DNA of 64,000 nt from NCBI GenBank assembly GCA_023423895.1, contig JAFAER010000179.1, forward strand, positions 21,858-85,857, in the 5' to 3' direction. Position numbers and translations under genes: made by a program. Position 1 is the stretch's first letter. The number at the start of each line of letters is the position of its first letter. This DNA is from Pseudomonadota bacterium. Its GTDB lineage: Bacteria > Myxococcota_A > Polyangia > Polyangiales > Polyangiaceae. The notes beneath the pieces were generated by a model that did no database searches, was not told the DNA's origin, and worked only from the letters and a program-made list of their open reading frames with translations. Positions 1 to 8,031 of the stretch are shown piece by piece.

Positions 1-508
1 CGGCGTCGTAGCCGTCGTCCGCGACCGGCGTCGACGAGTCGAGGAGCGACTTGCGGTCGGAGAAGTCGATGTCCCCCTCCTGCAGCCACTCGTCGAGCGA
101 CGCCTTCGATGTCAGGATGACGGTCTTCGCGCCGTTCTTCTGGATCTTCTCCACGCGCCGGAGAAAGCCGTAAGGATTGGGCCCGAAGTCGCTCGTGGAC
201 GACTCCGTCTGGGTCGTCGTGGACGACCGATTTCCCGCAAGGATCGAGCCCGCCGTGATCTTCGCGATCATCCGTTCGTGACCCGCGGTCTGGATCACGA
301 GCCGGTCTTCCTGCACCTCGACGTCGTCCGCAAAGCTCTGGTCGGCCGTGACCGCCTCCTTCACGAGCACGGGCGGCATCGGCTCCGCGAAGGGATCGTC
401 CTTGTCGTTCTTGGAAGAGGGCCCCTCGGCGGCGCAGCCGGGCAGCGCGGCGATCGCGAGGGCGAAGGAGAAGAGGCCGGCGAGGGCACTGACGCGCGAG
501 TGATCCAT
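1..508 (-). CDS. Lipoprotein of unknown function, C-terminus cut by window edge
   Basis: The reading frame is open from an ATG at 508 to the left edge, so only the first 169 residues are seen. The protein starts with a signal peptide and a lipobox-like ALPGC (Cys about residue 25), followed by an acidic, Ser/Lys-rich linker. This predicts export and lipid anchoring. The remainder is hydrophilic (EVQEDRLVIQTAGHE, FGPNPYGFLRRVEKIQKNG) and I do not recognise a family. The start is the only Met that precedes a complete signal peptide. No clear ribosome site or -10 box lies in front. The lipoprotein call is fairly safe; function is unknown. Confidence 0.7.
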   Translation of the reverse strand, partial: MDHSRVSALAGLFSFALAIAALPGCAAEGPSSKNDKDDPFAEPMPPVLVKEAVTADQSFADDVEVQEDRLVIQTAGHERMIAKITAGSILAGNRSSTTTQTESSTSDFGPNPYGFLRRVEKIQKNGAKTVILTSKASLDEWLQEGDIDFSDRKSLLDSSTPVADDGYDA

Positions 509-663
509 CGTGGGATCACCCCTCTGCACACCATGATCCAGCGCAGACGGCGTCGTTCGGCTTCGCTCTCCCCCTGGATTTTCCCCTCGGTCCTGGACGC
601 GTTGGTGGGATGATCTCTATCCAGCGCAGATGTGGGGCGTGCCCACCAGGCAACGTCGATCGA

Positions 664-1995
664 TCAGCGGAGCGGCGCCGGAGAGGCGTAGTAGCTCGCG
701 ATCGCTCGCGCGAACTGGCCGCCGTCGGTGCGGATCGTCGTCTGGTTCGGTGCTCCGGTGCCGAATACCGCGCCGATGCCGCCCGCCTCCGCGAACTCTT
801 CGGGATGCGCGAAGAGGTAGCGCACGCGGTTGTCACGGTATCGAAGCGCGCTTCCGGCGCCGGACCCCGGCGCGCCCAGCGGCATCTGCCACCACAGGAG
901 CGGCCGGCCGATGGTGTCGCGGATCGACTTCGCCCACGCGAGGTGGTCGTGGAAGTTGGGATGGGCGACGTTCGCCTCGTCCCAGTAGAACTTGCCCGCG
1001 CGCTTGCAGAGCGGATCGCTCGCGAGCTCGAAGCACCCGGCATCGCGGTCGAGCGTCTCGATCACTGTGATGTCCGTATCGGCAGCGCCGAGCTTCTTCA
1101 TGTAGAGGCCGATGCGGACCGGATCGGAGACGCCGTTCGTGTACGCGCCGAACGACGACGCGGAGAGCCCGATCACGACCTTCGGGGCGAGGGCCCTCGA
1201 GAGCCGCACGATGCATTTGGCCATGCCGCCAACGTCGGCGGCGAGATCCTTGCACTCGGGGACGAGCGCGCCGACCATCATCGGAACCGAGGCCGGATCG
1301 TCGCCGCGCTTCTGAGCGTAGCCCCAGAGATCGGGCTCCACGTGGACGATCGCAGGCGAGTCGAGCTCGCCGAGGCGCTCGAACATGACCCGCACGCCGC
1401 GCCAGTACTTCGTCATGAACGCCTTCGTCGCGAATGCGCCGAGGTTGTTCTCTCCCTGGGCCGCTGCCTGGTAGAGCGTGAACATCGGGACGATGCCGCG
1501 CTGCTTGGCCGCATTCGCCTGGTTCGTGACGTAGGCACCTTCGGGCGCGTTCCACGTCGGCCAATCGAGGCCCGACAGGTACATGTAGTGGATGTCGAGC
1601 TTCTGCTCGAGCGAGTACGCCATCATCTTGTCGGGGCCGCCCTCTGCGTCGTTGCCGAGCCCGATGAGAAACTGCTCCGGAACACCGAGCTTCGTCGCGA
1701 CCTGACGTTCGAGTGACGGCGGCGGCGGCGGCGGTGGCGGTGGCGGGGTGTCCGCAGATTCCGAGCCGCTCGCTCCCGCGTCCACGGCATCACGCGATCC
1801 GAGCGCCTGAGACGTTAGCTCCTCCGTGGACCCCGGCTCGCTCTCGTCCGCGTCGCCGTCCGCCATGACCGCCCTCGCATGCGCGGGTGGTGGATCGAGC
1901 GACTCGGAGAAACACGCTGCGCTCGCGCTGGCGACCAGGACCGCACCGACAAGGTGGCCACCGAGATTGAGCACTCCCCGATTCGCGCGTTTCAT
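664..1995 (-). CDS. Secreted hypothetical protein, probable TIM-barrel-like hydrolase
   Basis: The 443-residue protein begins MKRANRG with a signal peptide ending near an Ala/Cys region (ASAACFS, possible lipobox). An acidic linker and a run of ten prolines (about residues 85-96) follow, then a globular domain of about 340 residues. Segments such as FLIGLGNDAEGG, IVHVEPDLWGY, VVIGLSASSFG and RPLLWWQMPLG read like the strand ends of a (beta/alpha)8 barrel, and VEPD could carry a catalytic acid. A glycoside-hydrolase-like role is therefore possible, but I cannot name a family. A longer frame starts at 2097; I prefer the Met at 1995 because the signal peptide begins there. A TACGGC box ends 7 nt upstream. 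The gene is divergent from the Gly-rich gene at 2125. Confidence 0.75.
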   Translation of the reverse strand: MKRANRGVLNLGGHLVGAVLVASASAACFSESLDPPPAHARAVMADGDADESEPGSTEELTSQALGSRDAVDAGASGSESADTPPPPPPPPPPSLERQVATKLGVPEQFLIGLGNDAEGGPDKMMAYSLEQKLDIHYMYLSGLDWPTWNAPEGAYVTNQANAAKQRGIVPMFTLYQAAAQGENNLGAFATKAFMTKYWRGVRVMFERLGELDSPAIVHVEPDLWGYAQKRGDDPASVPMMVGALVPECKDLAADVGGMAKCIVRLSRALAPKVVIGLSASSFGAYTNGVSDPVRIGLYMKKLGAADTDITVIETLDRDAGCFELASDPLCKRAGKFYWDEANVAHPNFHDHLAWAKSIRDTIGRPLLWWQMPLGAPGSGAGSALRYRDNRVRYLFAHPEEFAEAGGIGAVFGTGAPNQTTIRTDGGQFARAIASYYASPAPLR

Positions 1996-2124
1996 CGACC
2001 GGGCCGTACGGCGTCCGTCGCAGAATCCATCAGCACGAGCACGCACGAGCACGCGTTTGTGGACGCTCCAGGGCGACCTGCCGGCACATGGGCACACGCA
2101 TCGTCGTGACCATGTCGACGGACC

Positions 2125-5100
2125 ATGCGAGGCTGTCGTCCATGGGGTCCGCGGGCGTGTCGTGGGGGGACGGTCTTGCCGTACCGTGAGCCCGCCGACG
2201 AGATCGCTCGGCGCACACGCGAAGTCGTCGTCGAGAGGGGGCCGCTGCTGCGCCTCGACGCGAGCGGCCGTCGCGGGCGAGACGGCGACGACGGACCCGA
2301 CGGCAGCAGTGCCGTTGGCGCCGGCCGTGACGGCGCCCGCGGCGGGGATGCGTCATTGGCCGAAGCCGGCGAGGTCGCCGGTCACATCACGGTCGATCTC
2401 CGGTGCACCGACCCCGACGGGACGACCGCGATGGTCTCGCTCGACGTTCGCTCCGGCGCAACCGGCCAACGGCAGGGTGAGGTGGAGGTCGACTTCGCGC
2501 GCCCCGGCGAGGTCGAGCTCGTCGCCGTCGGAGGTCGCGGCGGTGACGGTGGCAACGGCGGTCGCGGTGGAGATGGCGCACGCGGCCGGGCGGGAGCCGA
2601 CGCGACCCGGTGGTCGTCCGGCGAGGACGGCGGCCCTGGCGGCGACGGCGGGGACGGCGGCAACGGCTCGAGCGGCGCGCGGGGCGGCGCGGGCGGAGAC
2701 ATCGTCGTCCACGTGAGCGAACACGACACGCCGCTTCTCATGCTCGTCCAGACCGACGTGCGCGGCGGAGTGGGCGGCGCTGCAGGAGAGAACGGCCGGG
2801 GCGGCGGGGGTGGGCCCGGAGGCAGCGGCGGGAGCTCCTATTCGTGGACCGAGCGCGAGTCGTACACCGACATGAACGGGAACCGGCAGACGCGTACGAC
2901 GCACCATTCGAAGTCGGGCGGCTCCAGCGGCCGGTGGGGGCGCGACGGACGCGACGGACGCGCTGACCTGCACGCGGGCGCGGAAGGACCGCATGGCTCG
3001 GTCAGGATCGACGTGCGCGAGAGCGGCGCGGTCGCCTCGTATCGCTCGCGCTACGACGTTCGCCTCGTGTCGTTCCAGCACTGCAACGCCAACGACGACG
3101 GGATCTACGAGCCCGAGGAGAAGGTATTCGTCTCGCGCGTGACCGTCGTGAACGACGGCGGAATGCCGCTTCCGAAGCACCACGACGTCATCGTGCGCAT
3201 CTCCGACGACGGCTGGATCGCACCGGCGCCCGAGCAGAAGCTCGTGCTGCCTCGCGCGCTGCCGCCCGGCGCGACGCACGTGTTCGAACGCGAGGAGCTC
3301 GAGCTCACGCTCCGGATGTTCCGGCCGCAACGCGCAGGGCCGCCGCTTGCCGCGCCCGAGACCATCCATCTGCTCGCCGAGCTGCCGCGCGTCAGACGAC
3401 GTTTCGGCCGTTTCGAGGCGGCCGATGCTCCACACGGCAGGATCGTCATCCGCTTTCCGATCGAGGTGTCACAACCGAGCACGCTCTACTCGCTGGCACC
3501 GGGGCAAGCGACGCGCATCCGTTGGCGCTTGAAGAACGTGTCAGCTCGACCGTTCGGCCTCGCGAGCGAGCAGGGACGCGCCGTCGGCGTGCGTCTCGTG
3601 CTCGATGGCGGAGAGATCGGCGCGGGGCAGATGTTTCTCTTCGCGAACGACGGATCTGCTTCTGGCGGAGAGCGACACGTCTCGCTCGAGCACGGGCTCG
3701 ACCTCGGCGTCCCGCGCGTCGGTGCCGGCGACGAGATCGCCTTCGAGGCCACGATCGCGGTTCCGCACGACGCGACGCCTTACACGACCGCACGGTTCGT
3801 CGTGAGCGCAGAGCTCGGACACATCGCCGACCCGCGCCGTGCTCGCGCGGTGCATCTGCAGGAGATGCGGATCTGCGTCGGACGTCCGTTCGATGCTCGA
3901 GGCGCCGACGTCCTGCTCGTCGTGAACAACCGTACCGTCAAGAGCGAGGTCGACGCATGGGAGTCCCTCGCGTGCTCGAGCGGCCTGAGCATCTCCGTCT
4001 GGGACGCGGCGCTCGAAGGCGGGCTCGGGGTGCTGCGCGACGTCGCGGCCGGGGCACCGGCGTACCGCCTCGTCGTCGTGCTCGACAACACCTTCGACAC
4101 CCCCGCCGGCGAGCGGCACGCGAGCGCCCTGCTCGACAAAGCAACGGGCATGGAGCTGGCACGCCGGGGAACCCATGTGCTGTTCGTGGGTCGAACGCCG
4201 GAGCTCGGCACGCTGCTCGTGCCGACGGAGGGCGAAGCGCCCGAGCTGCTGGACGCAGACGCAGACGATGCGGCGGTGCTCGCAACCTGCGCGCACGCGG
4301 CCGTCGGTGACGCGGTCGCACGGTTTCCGGTCCATGCCTGGTTCTCGTGGCCGTGGTCGAAGCCGAAGAAGGAGCACCTTGCGCGACGCGCGCAGCGGCT
4401 ATCGACGCTCCTCGCTCGCCTCCATCCGGAGCGCCGGTACGTGGTCGTTCATCACTTCGCGCCCACGGTCGAACGCACGATCGCCTGGCTCCGACGGGTC
4501 GCGCTCGGGGACATCGAGGTCCGTCGGTCGCTCGACGTGGCTCCGAACGCGATCACTTGCGTGACCGTCGATGCAGAGGTGATGCACGACTCCGCGTTCG
4601 TCGCTGCCGACGTGACGTTCGAGGTCGCTCTCCGCGCGCTGCCGTTCGCTGCGAAGCTGCAGCTCGCCGATGGACCGCTCCGATTCGGCGCACGCACCGT
4701 CGACGTCGTCGATGGATGCCAGGACGCCGTCGTCGCGGCGCTGCTCGGGGACTTGGTGCGCGAGCAGGCCGCCGCGCGTGACGACGGCTGGCGGAAAGCG
4801 AACCTCGCGTCCGCGTTGCCGCTGCTCGCGACGCTGGAGCGTGATGGCTTTTCCACCCCCGTGGTGCTCGACGGTGACGATCCACGGGCAGCCCGCTTCG
4901 TCGAGCTGCTCGCGTGGCTCGACCTCATCGCACGCGATCATCCGCGTCTTTGGGAGTGGCTGCCGCCTCTATCGCTCCTGCGGCGGCGCCCACAGCTCCG
5001 ACGGGTCGTGCGGGCCAGCCTCGAGCGCCTAGTTGCCCGCGCCACGACCCACGAGGCGAAGGCAGCGTGGGAAGCGATCGCGCACCGGCGAAAGGAGCTC

Positions 5101-5514
5101 CGTCGCGCGCTTCGCCGCCGGAGGAAGGCCCTCGAGCTTCCGTCGTCGTGCGCGCTCGCGTTCACGCGCGATCGACTCGAGGCGAGCGTCGCGAGCCGCG
5201 CGGTCGACGTGGGCTCGACGAAGCTCCCTCGTGACGCGCGGGTGATCGCCAAACGTCGTCACGACGAGATCGCCGCGCAGGACCGCACGCGGAGGGAAGG
5301 TGCAGCAAGCGCCGCGACGAGCGCGGCAACCGCAAGGGCGAGCCTCCTGCGCGAAGAGACGTGTGACGAGCTCCTGGCGCGGCATCTTCCGAAGACGCGC
5401 GTCGCCGTGCCAGCGCCGCTCACGGCCGCGACGGAGGCCGCGCTCGAGGAGCAGGCTGCGCTCGACGGATCGGCCGCAAGCCTCGCGGCGCTACGTGAGC
5501 CGGATCGTCTCTAG
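2125..5514 (+). CDS. Very large Gly/Asp-rich collagen-like N-terminal protein of unknown function
   Basis: This 1129-residue protein has three visible parts. Residues about 50-290 contain glycine-rich, low-complexity stretches (GGDGGNGGRGGDG, GGPGGDGGDGGNG) interrupted by beta-rich segments. Residues about 290-580 look like beta-sandwich modules (VRLVSFQHCNANDDGIYEPEEKVFVSRV, with a repeat-domain feel). The C-terminal half is alpha/beta and then strongly Arg/Ala-rich helical (RRKELRRALRRRRKALE). No signal peptide is evident, so a cytoplasmic or unconventional location is likely. It resembles the large Gly-rich proteins of unknown function found in Myxococcota (DUF7932-type, from memory). The start is uncertain: a TTG at 2176 follows a GGGGGGA purine run and could be used instead. 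Its stop overlaps the stop of the convergent gene through a shared CTAG at 5511-5514. Confidence 0.75.
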   Translation: MRGCRPWGPRACRGGTVLPYREPADEIARRTREVVVERGPLLRLDASGRRGRDGDDGPDGSSAVGAGRDGARGGDASLAEAGEVAGHITVDLRCTDPDGTTAMVSLDVRSGATGQRQGEVEVDFARPGEVELVAVGGRGGDGGNGGRGGDGARGRAGADATRWSSGEDGGPGGDGGDGGNGSSGARGGAGGDIVVHVSEHDTPLLMLVQTDVRGGVGGAAGENGRGGGGGPGGSGGSSYSWTERESYTDMNGNRQTRTTHHSKSGGSSGRWGRDGRDGRADLHAGAEGPHGSVRIDVRESGAVASYRSRYDVRLVSFQHCNANDDGIYEPEEKVFVSRVTVVNDGGMPLPKHHDVIVRISDDGWIAPAPEQKLVLPRALPPGATHVFEREELELTLRMFRPQRAGPPLAAPETIHLLAELPRVRRRFGRFEAADAPHGRIVIRFPIEVSQPSTLYSLAPGQATRIRWRLKNVSARPFGLASEQGRAVGVRLVLDGGEIGAGQMFLFANDGSASGGERHVSLEHGLDLGVPRVGAGDEIAFEATIAVPHDATPYTTARFVVSAELGHIADPRRARAVHLQEMRICVGRPFDARGADVLLVVNNRTVKSEVDAWESLACSSGLSISVWDAALEGGLGVLRDVAAGAPAYRLVVVLDNTFDTPAGERHASALLDKATGMELARRGTHVLFVGRTPELGTLLVPTEGEAPELLDADADDAAVLATCAHAAVGDAVARFPVHAWFSWPWSKPKKEHLARRAQRLSTLLARLHPERRYVVVHHFAPTVERTIAWLRRVALGDIEVRRSLDVAPNAITCVTVDAEVMHDSAFVAADVTFEVALRALPFAAKLQLADGPLRFGARTVDVVDGCQDAVVAALLGDLVREQAAARDDGWRKANLASALPLLATLERDGFSTPVVLDGDDPRAARFVELLAWLDLIARDHPRLWEWLPPLSLLRRRPQLRRVVRASLERLVARATTHEAKAAWEAIAHRRKELRRALRRRRKALELPSSCALAFTRDRLEASVASRAVDVGSTKLPRDARVIAKRRHDEIAAQDRTRREGAASAATSAATARASLLREETCDELLARHLPKTRVAVPAPLTAATEAALEEQAALDGSAASLAALREPDRL

Positions 5515-6497
5515 AACGTGCCGGCGACGTAGAGCGCCGTCCCGCTCGTTCGCACGCCGACGCGAGTAGCTGCGCCCGAGGAAGGAGCGCTGAGGACGAA
5601 CCACAGGCCAGCGCCGGCTGCCGCCACCCCGCCCACGATCGCCAGCGTGGAGACGAGGCCGGCAGTCCGCCCGGCGCGATCGGCGTCGACGCCGATCTGC
5701 GAGCATCCTCCGACGCAATCCGCGTCGCGCTCGTCCTTCTTCGCGATCGCACGGAGACCGAAGATGGCACCGCCTCCGATCGCAACGGCGCCGACGCCGG
5801 TGAGGATCCATCCTGCGGCTCGCTGCGTCTGACCGGAGGTGTCGTTGGGCGTGGGAGACGGCTCGTCCCGAGACGTCGCGACGTTGCTGGGGGCGACCGC
5901 GTCGAGCACGAGCTTCACGGTGGTCGTCGACTCCGGGGCGATGTGAAGCGTGCGCGACGCCCGCTCGTGGCCAGCTGCACGGGCTTCGATCGTCACGAGA
6001 CCGGCCACCACGCGGACGCGTCCGGCATCACCAACGGAGGTAGGCGCACCGTTCATGTAGACCTCCGGATCGGGCACGTTCGCGTCGACGACGACCCACG
6101 CGAGCTTGCTCGCCACGACGCGCGCAGCACCTTCGAGCGCCTCTCGGTTCTGCCGGATCCACGGATCGTCCTGCGCGGCGAGGGCCATCGCAAGATCGCG
6201 CTCCGCCGCAGTCCAGAGCGACAGCGCTTGCTCGGCGAGCGCGACCTGCGCGCGGGCCCGCGGGCTCGGCGACAGCGAGAGCGCCCGCTGGAACATCTCG
6301 AGCGCGTCGGCATCCTTCCCTTCGCGGCGTAGCTCGACACCGCGACGAAGCGCAGCGTCCGCGTCTTCGCGAGGGCCCGCCGCAGCCGGACACGCGGAGA
6401 GCAGAAGGGAGAGCAGAAGGCCGAGCAGCACCAGCGCGAGCACGCCGCTGCGAGGGCAGAGAGCACGCCTTGTTTCAATCGAGGATCGGAACGCCAT
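5511..6497 (-). CDS. Exported TPR-PEGA protein with two C-terminal membrane segments (kinase partner)
   Basis: The 328-residue protein starts MAFRSSIETRR with a signal peptide (LALVLLGLLLSLLLSAC, possible lipobox). TPR-like helices follow (residues about 40-125: ALRRGVELRREGKDADALEMFQRAL), then a PEGA-like beta domain (about 135-210: VVDANVPDPEVYMNGAP), a linker, and two hydrophobic segments (about 235-255 and 285-305). These flank a loop with a Cys pair (DCVGGC). The protein ends ALYVAGTF. It overlaps the upstream kinase gene by 23 nt on the same strand, so the two are almost certainly co-translated. The same plan recurs at 50703-51779 and 53001-53828. Role is inferred: a periplasmic or envelope-facing partner of the kinase. 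Confidence 0.8.
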   Translation of the reverse strand: MAFRSSIETRRALCPRSGVLALVLLGLLLSLLLSACPAAAGPREDADAALRRGVELRREGKDADALEMFQRALSLSPSPRARAQVALAEQALSLWTAAERDLAMALAAQDDPWIRQNREALEGAARVVASKLAWVVVDANVPDPEVYMNGAPTSVGDAGRVRVVAGLVTIEARAAGHERASRTLHIAPESTTTVKLVLDAVAPSNVATSRDEPSPTPNDTSGQTQRAAGWILTGVGAVAIGGGAIFGLRAIAKKDERDADCVGGCSQIGVDADRAGRTAGLVSTLAIVGGVAAAGAGLWFVLSAPSSGAATRVGVRTSGTALYVAGTF

Positions 6498-7950
6498 TTC
6501 GATCGACCTGTGCGGGGTTCTTCGGCGCGGTCCGTGTCGTCGGCGGTCGCTTCGGCGCAGCCACGCGGCGAGAGCGGAGCGGGCCCGTCGCCGTCGAGGG
6601 TGCAGACGATGGGGCCGCCAGCGGCTCGGCCGAGGCCGGAAGCTCGAGAGCGGCCGACACGGCGACCGGCGGCGCATCCTCGGGTGCCGCGACCACCGGC
6701 GCCGGAGGAGAGACCGGCGCTGGCCTCCTCGGCGCGAGCACGACCGCGGCCGCGATGACGGCCACTGCTGCTGCCGCACCGCCGGCGACGAGCCCGATCG
6801 CGCGCCGAGACCGTCGCCGCTCCGCACGGGCGTCGGCCGACGCATGCGTCGCGTCCACGATGCGCGTCGCGAGAGCCGTCGACGTGCCCTCGGCGATGCC
6901 CCCCGCTTCCAAGGAGGTCGGCGCAGACCGCGCGTCCGTTGCGGTGTGCTCGGAGAAGGTCGGCGTCATCGCCGCGCTCGACGATGACGGCGAGCTCGAG
7001 GCGACCCGCTCCGACGGCGGGGCCGCGCTGCGTTGCAACAGCGAGCCGTAGCTCCGACCGATGCGCGCGGCACGGAGGCGGCCGTCCACCGAGGCGAACG
7101 GCTCGAGCGCGCGCGCGAGCTCGACCACGTTGGCGATACGCGCGTCGCGCGACTTCTCCAGGCACCGGAAGATGACGGCCTCGAGCTCCTTCGGCACCGC
7201 GGCGCACCGGGACGCCAGCGGACGCGGCGGGTCGACCATGATCGAGGCGCACAAGGCGGGGAGTCCATCCCCATCGAACGGACGCCCACCGCCGACGAGC
7301 ATGTAGAGCACGATCCCGAGCGACCAGACATCGGCCCTCGCATCGACACGGCTCGACGATCGAATCTGCTCCGGAGACATGAACACCGGCGACCCGAGCA
7401 GCACCTGCGACGTCGTCAGCTCGTGATCGGTCGGCGCGTGCTCCTCGAACTTCGAGACGCCGAAGTCGAGCAGCTTGATATGTGCGCTGCCGTTCGGCAG
7501 CCGTGTGCGGAACAGATTGTGAGGCTTGAGGTCGCGATGGATGATTCCGTTCGCGTGGGCCTCGGCTAGCGCCTCGCAGGCCTGCAACATGTAGTCGACG
7601 GCCTCCTCGACGGGTAACGCGCCCTTCTCGTCGAGCAGCGAGCGAAGATCGGTCCCCTCGAGGTATTCGAGGACCATGTACGGCGTCTTCGAAGCGAGGA
7701 TTCCGAGGTCGAAGACGCGGACGATGTGATCGCTGCGAAGCGCCATCGTGGCCTTCGCCTCACGAACGAAGCGCGTTCGGACCGTATCGGTGTCCATCGA
7801 TGCCCGCAGGAACTTGATCGCGACCCGGTGGCCGAGCAGCACGTGCTCGGCGCTGTAGACGCGCCCCATCGCGCCTTCGCCGAGGAGCTCGCCGACGCGG
7901 TACTTGTCGTCGATGACGGCAGGGAGCGCGAGATCCAGAGCCTCCGACAC
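6475..7950 (-). CDS. Ser/Thr protein kinase with C-terminal membrane anchor
   Basis: A Hanks-type kinase of 491 residues. The Gly-rich loop GEGAMGRV is at residues 24-31, the ATP-binding Lys is K46 (VAIK), the catalytic loop HRDLKPHN is at 138-145 with D140, DFG is at 162-164, and SPEQ stands in for APE. All key residues are present, so it should be active. After the kinase domain come a Ser/Pro-rich linker and one membrane helix (about residues 390-412, IGLVAGGAAAAVAVIAAAVV), then a Pro/Ala-rich extracytoplasmic tail with no known sensor domain. The start is a GTG. The gene lies 81 nt downstream of the FHA/sigma-54 regulator and overlaps the TPR-PEGA gene, so a three-gene operon is likely. 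Confidence 0.93.
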   Translation of the reverse strand: MSEALDLALPAVIDDKYRVGELLGEGAMGRVYSAEHVLLGHRVAIKFLRASMDTDTVRTRFVREAKATMALRSDHIVRVFDLGILASKTPYMVLEYLEGTDLRSLLDEKGALPVEEAVDYMLQACEALAEAHANGIIHRDLKPHNLFRTRLPNGSAHIKLLDFGVSKFEEHAPTDHELTTSQVLLGSPVFMSPEQIRSSSRVDARADVWSLGIVLYMLVGGGRPFDGDGLPALCASIMVDPPRPLASRCAAVPKELEAVIFRCLEKSRDARIANVVELARALEPFASVDGRLRAARIGRSYGSLLQRSAAPPSERVASSSPSSSSAAMTPTFSEHTATDARSAPTSLEAGGIAEGTSTALATRIVDATHASADARAERRRSRRAIGLVAGGAAAAVAVIAAAVVLAPRRPAPVSPPAPVVAAPEDAPPVAVSAALELPASAEPLAAPSSAPSTATGPLRSRRVAAPKRPPTTRTAPKNPAQVDRNGVPILD

Positions 7951-8031
7951 CCCTCGAAGCGTACACCAAGCCCTTCGCCTCCGCCGGATACTCGGCAGCG
8001 CGGCGAGGGAAGGCGCGGCGAGGCGCTCTAC

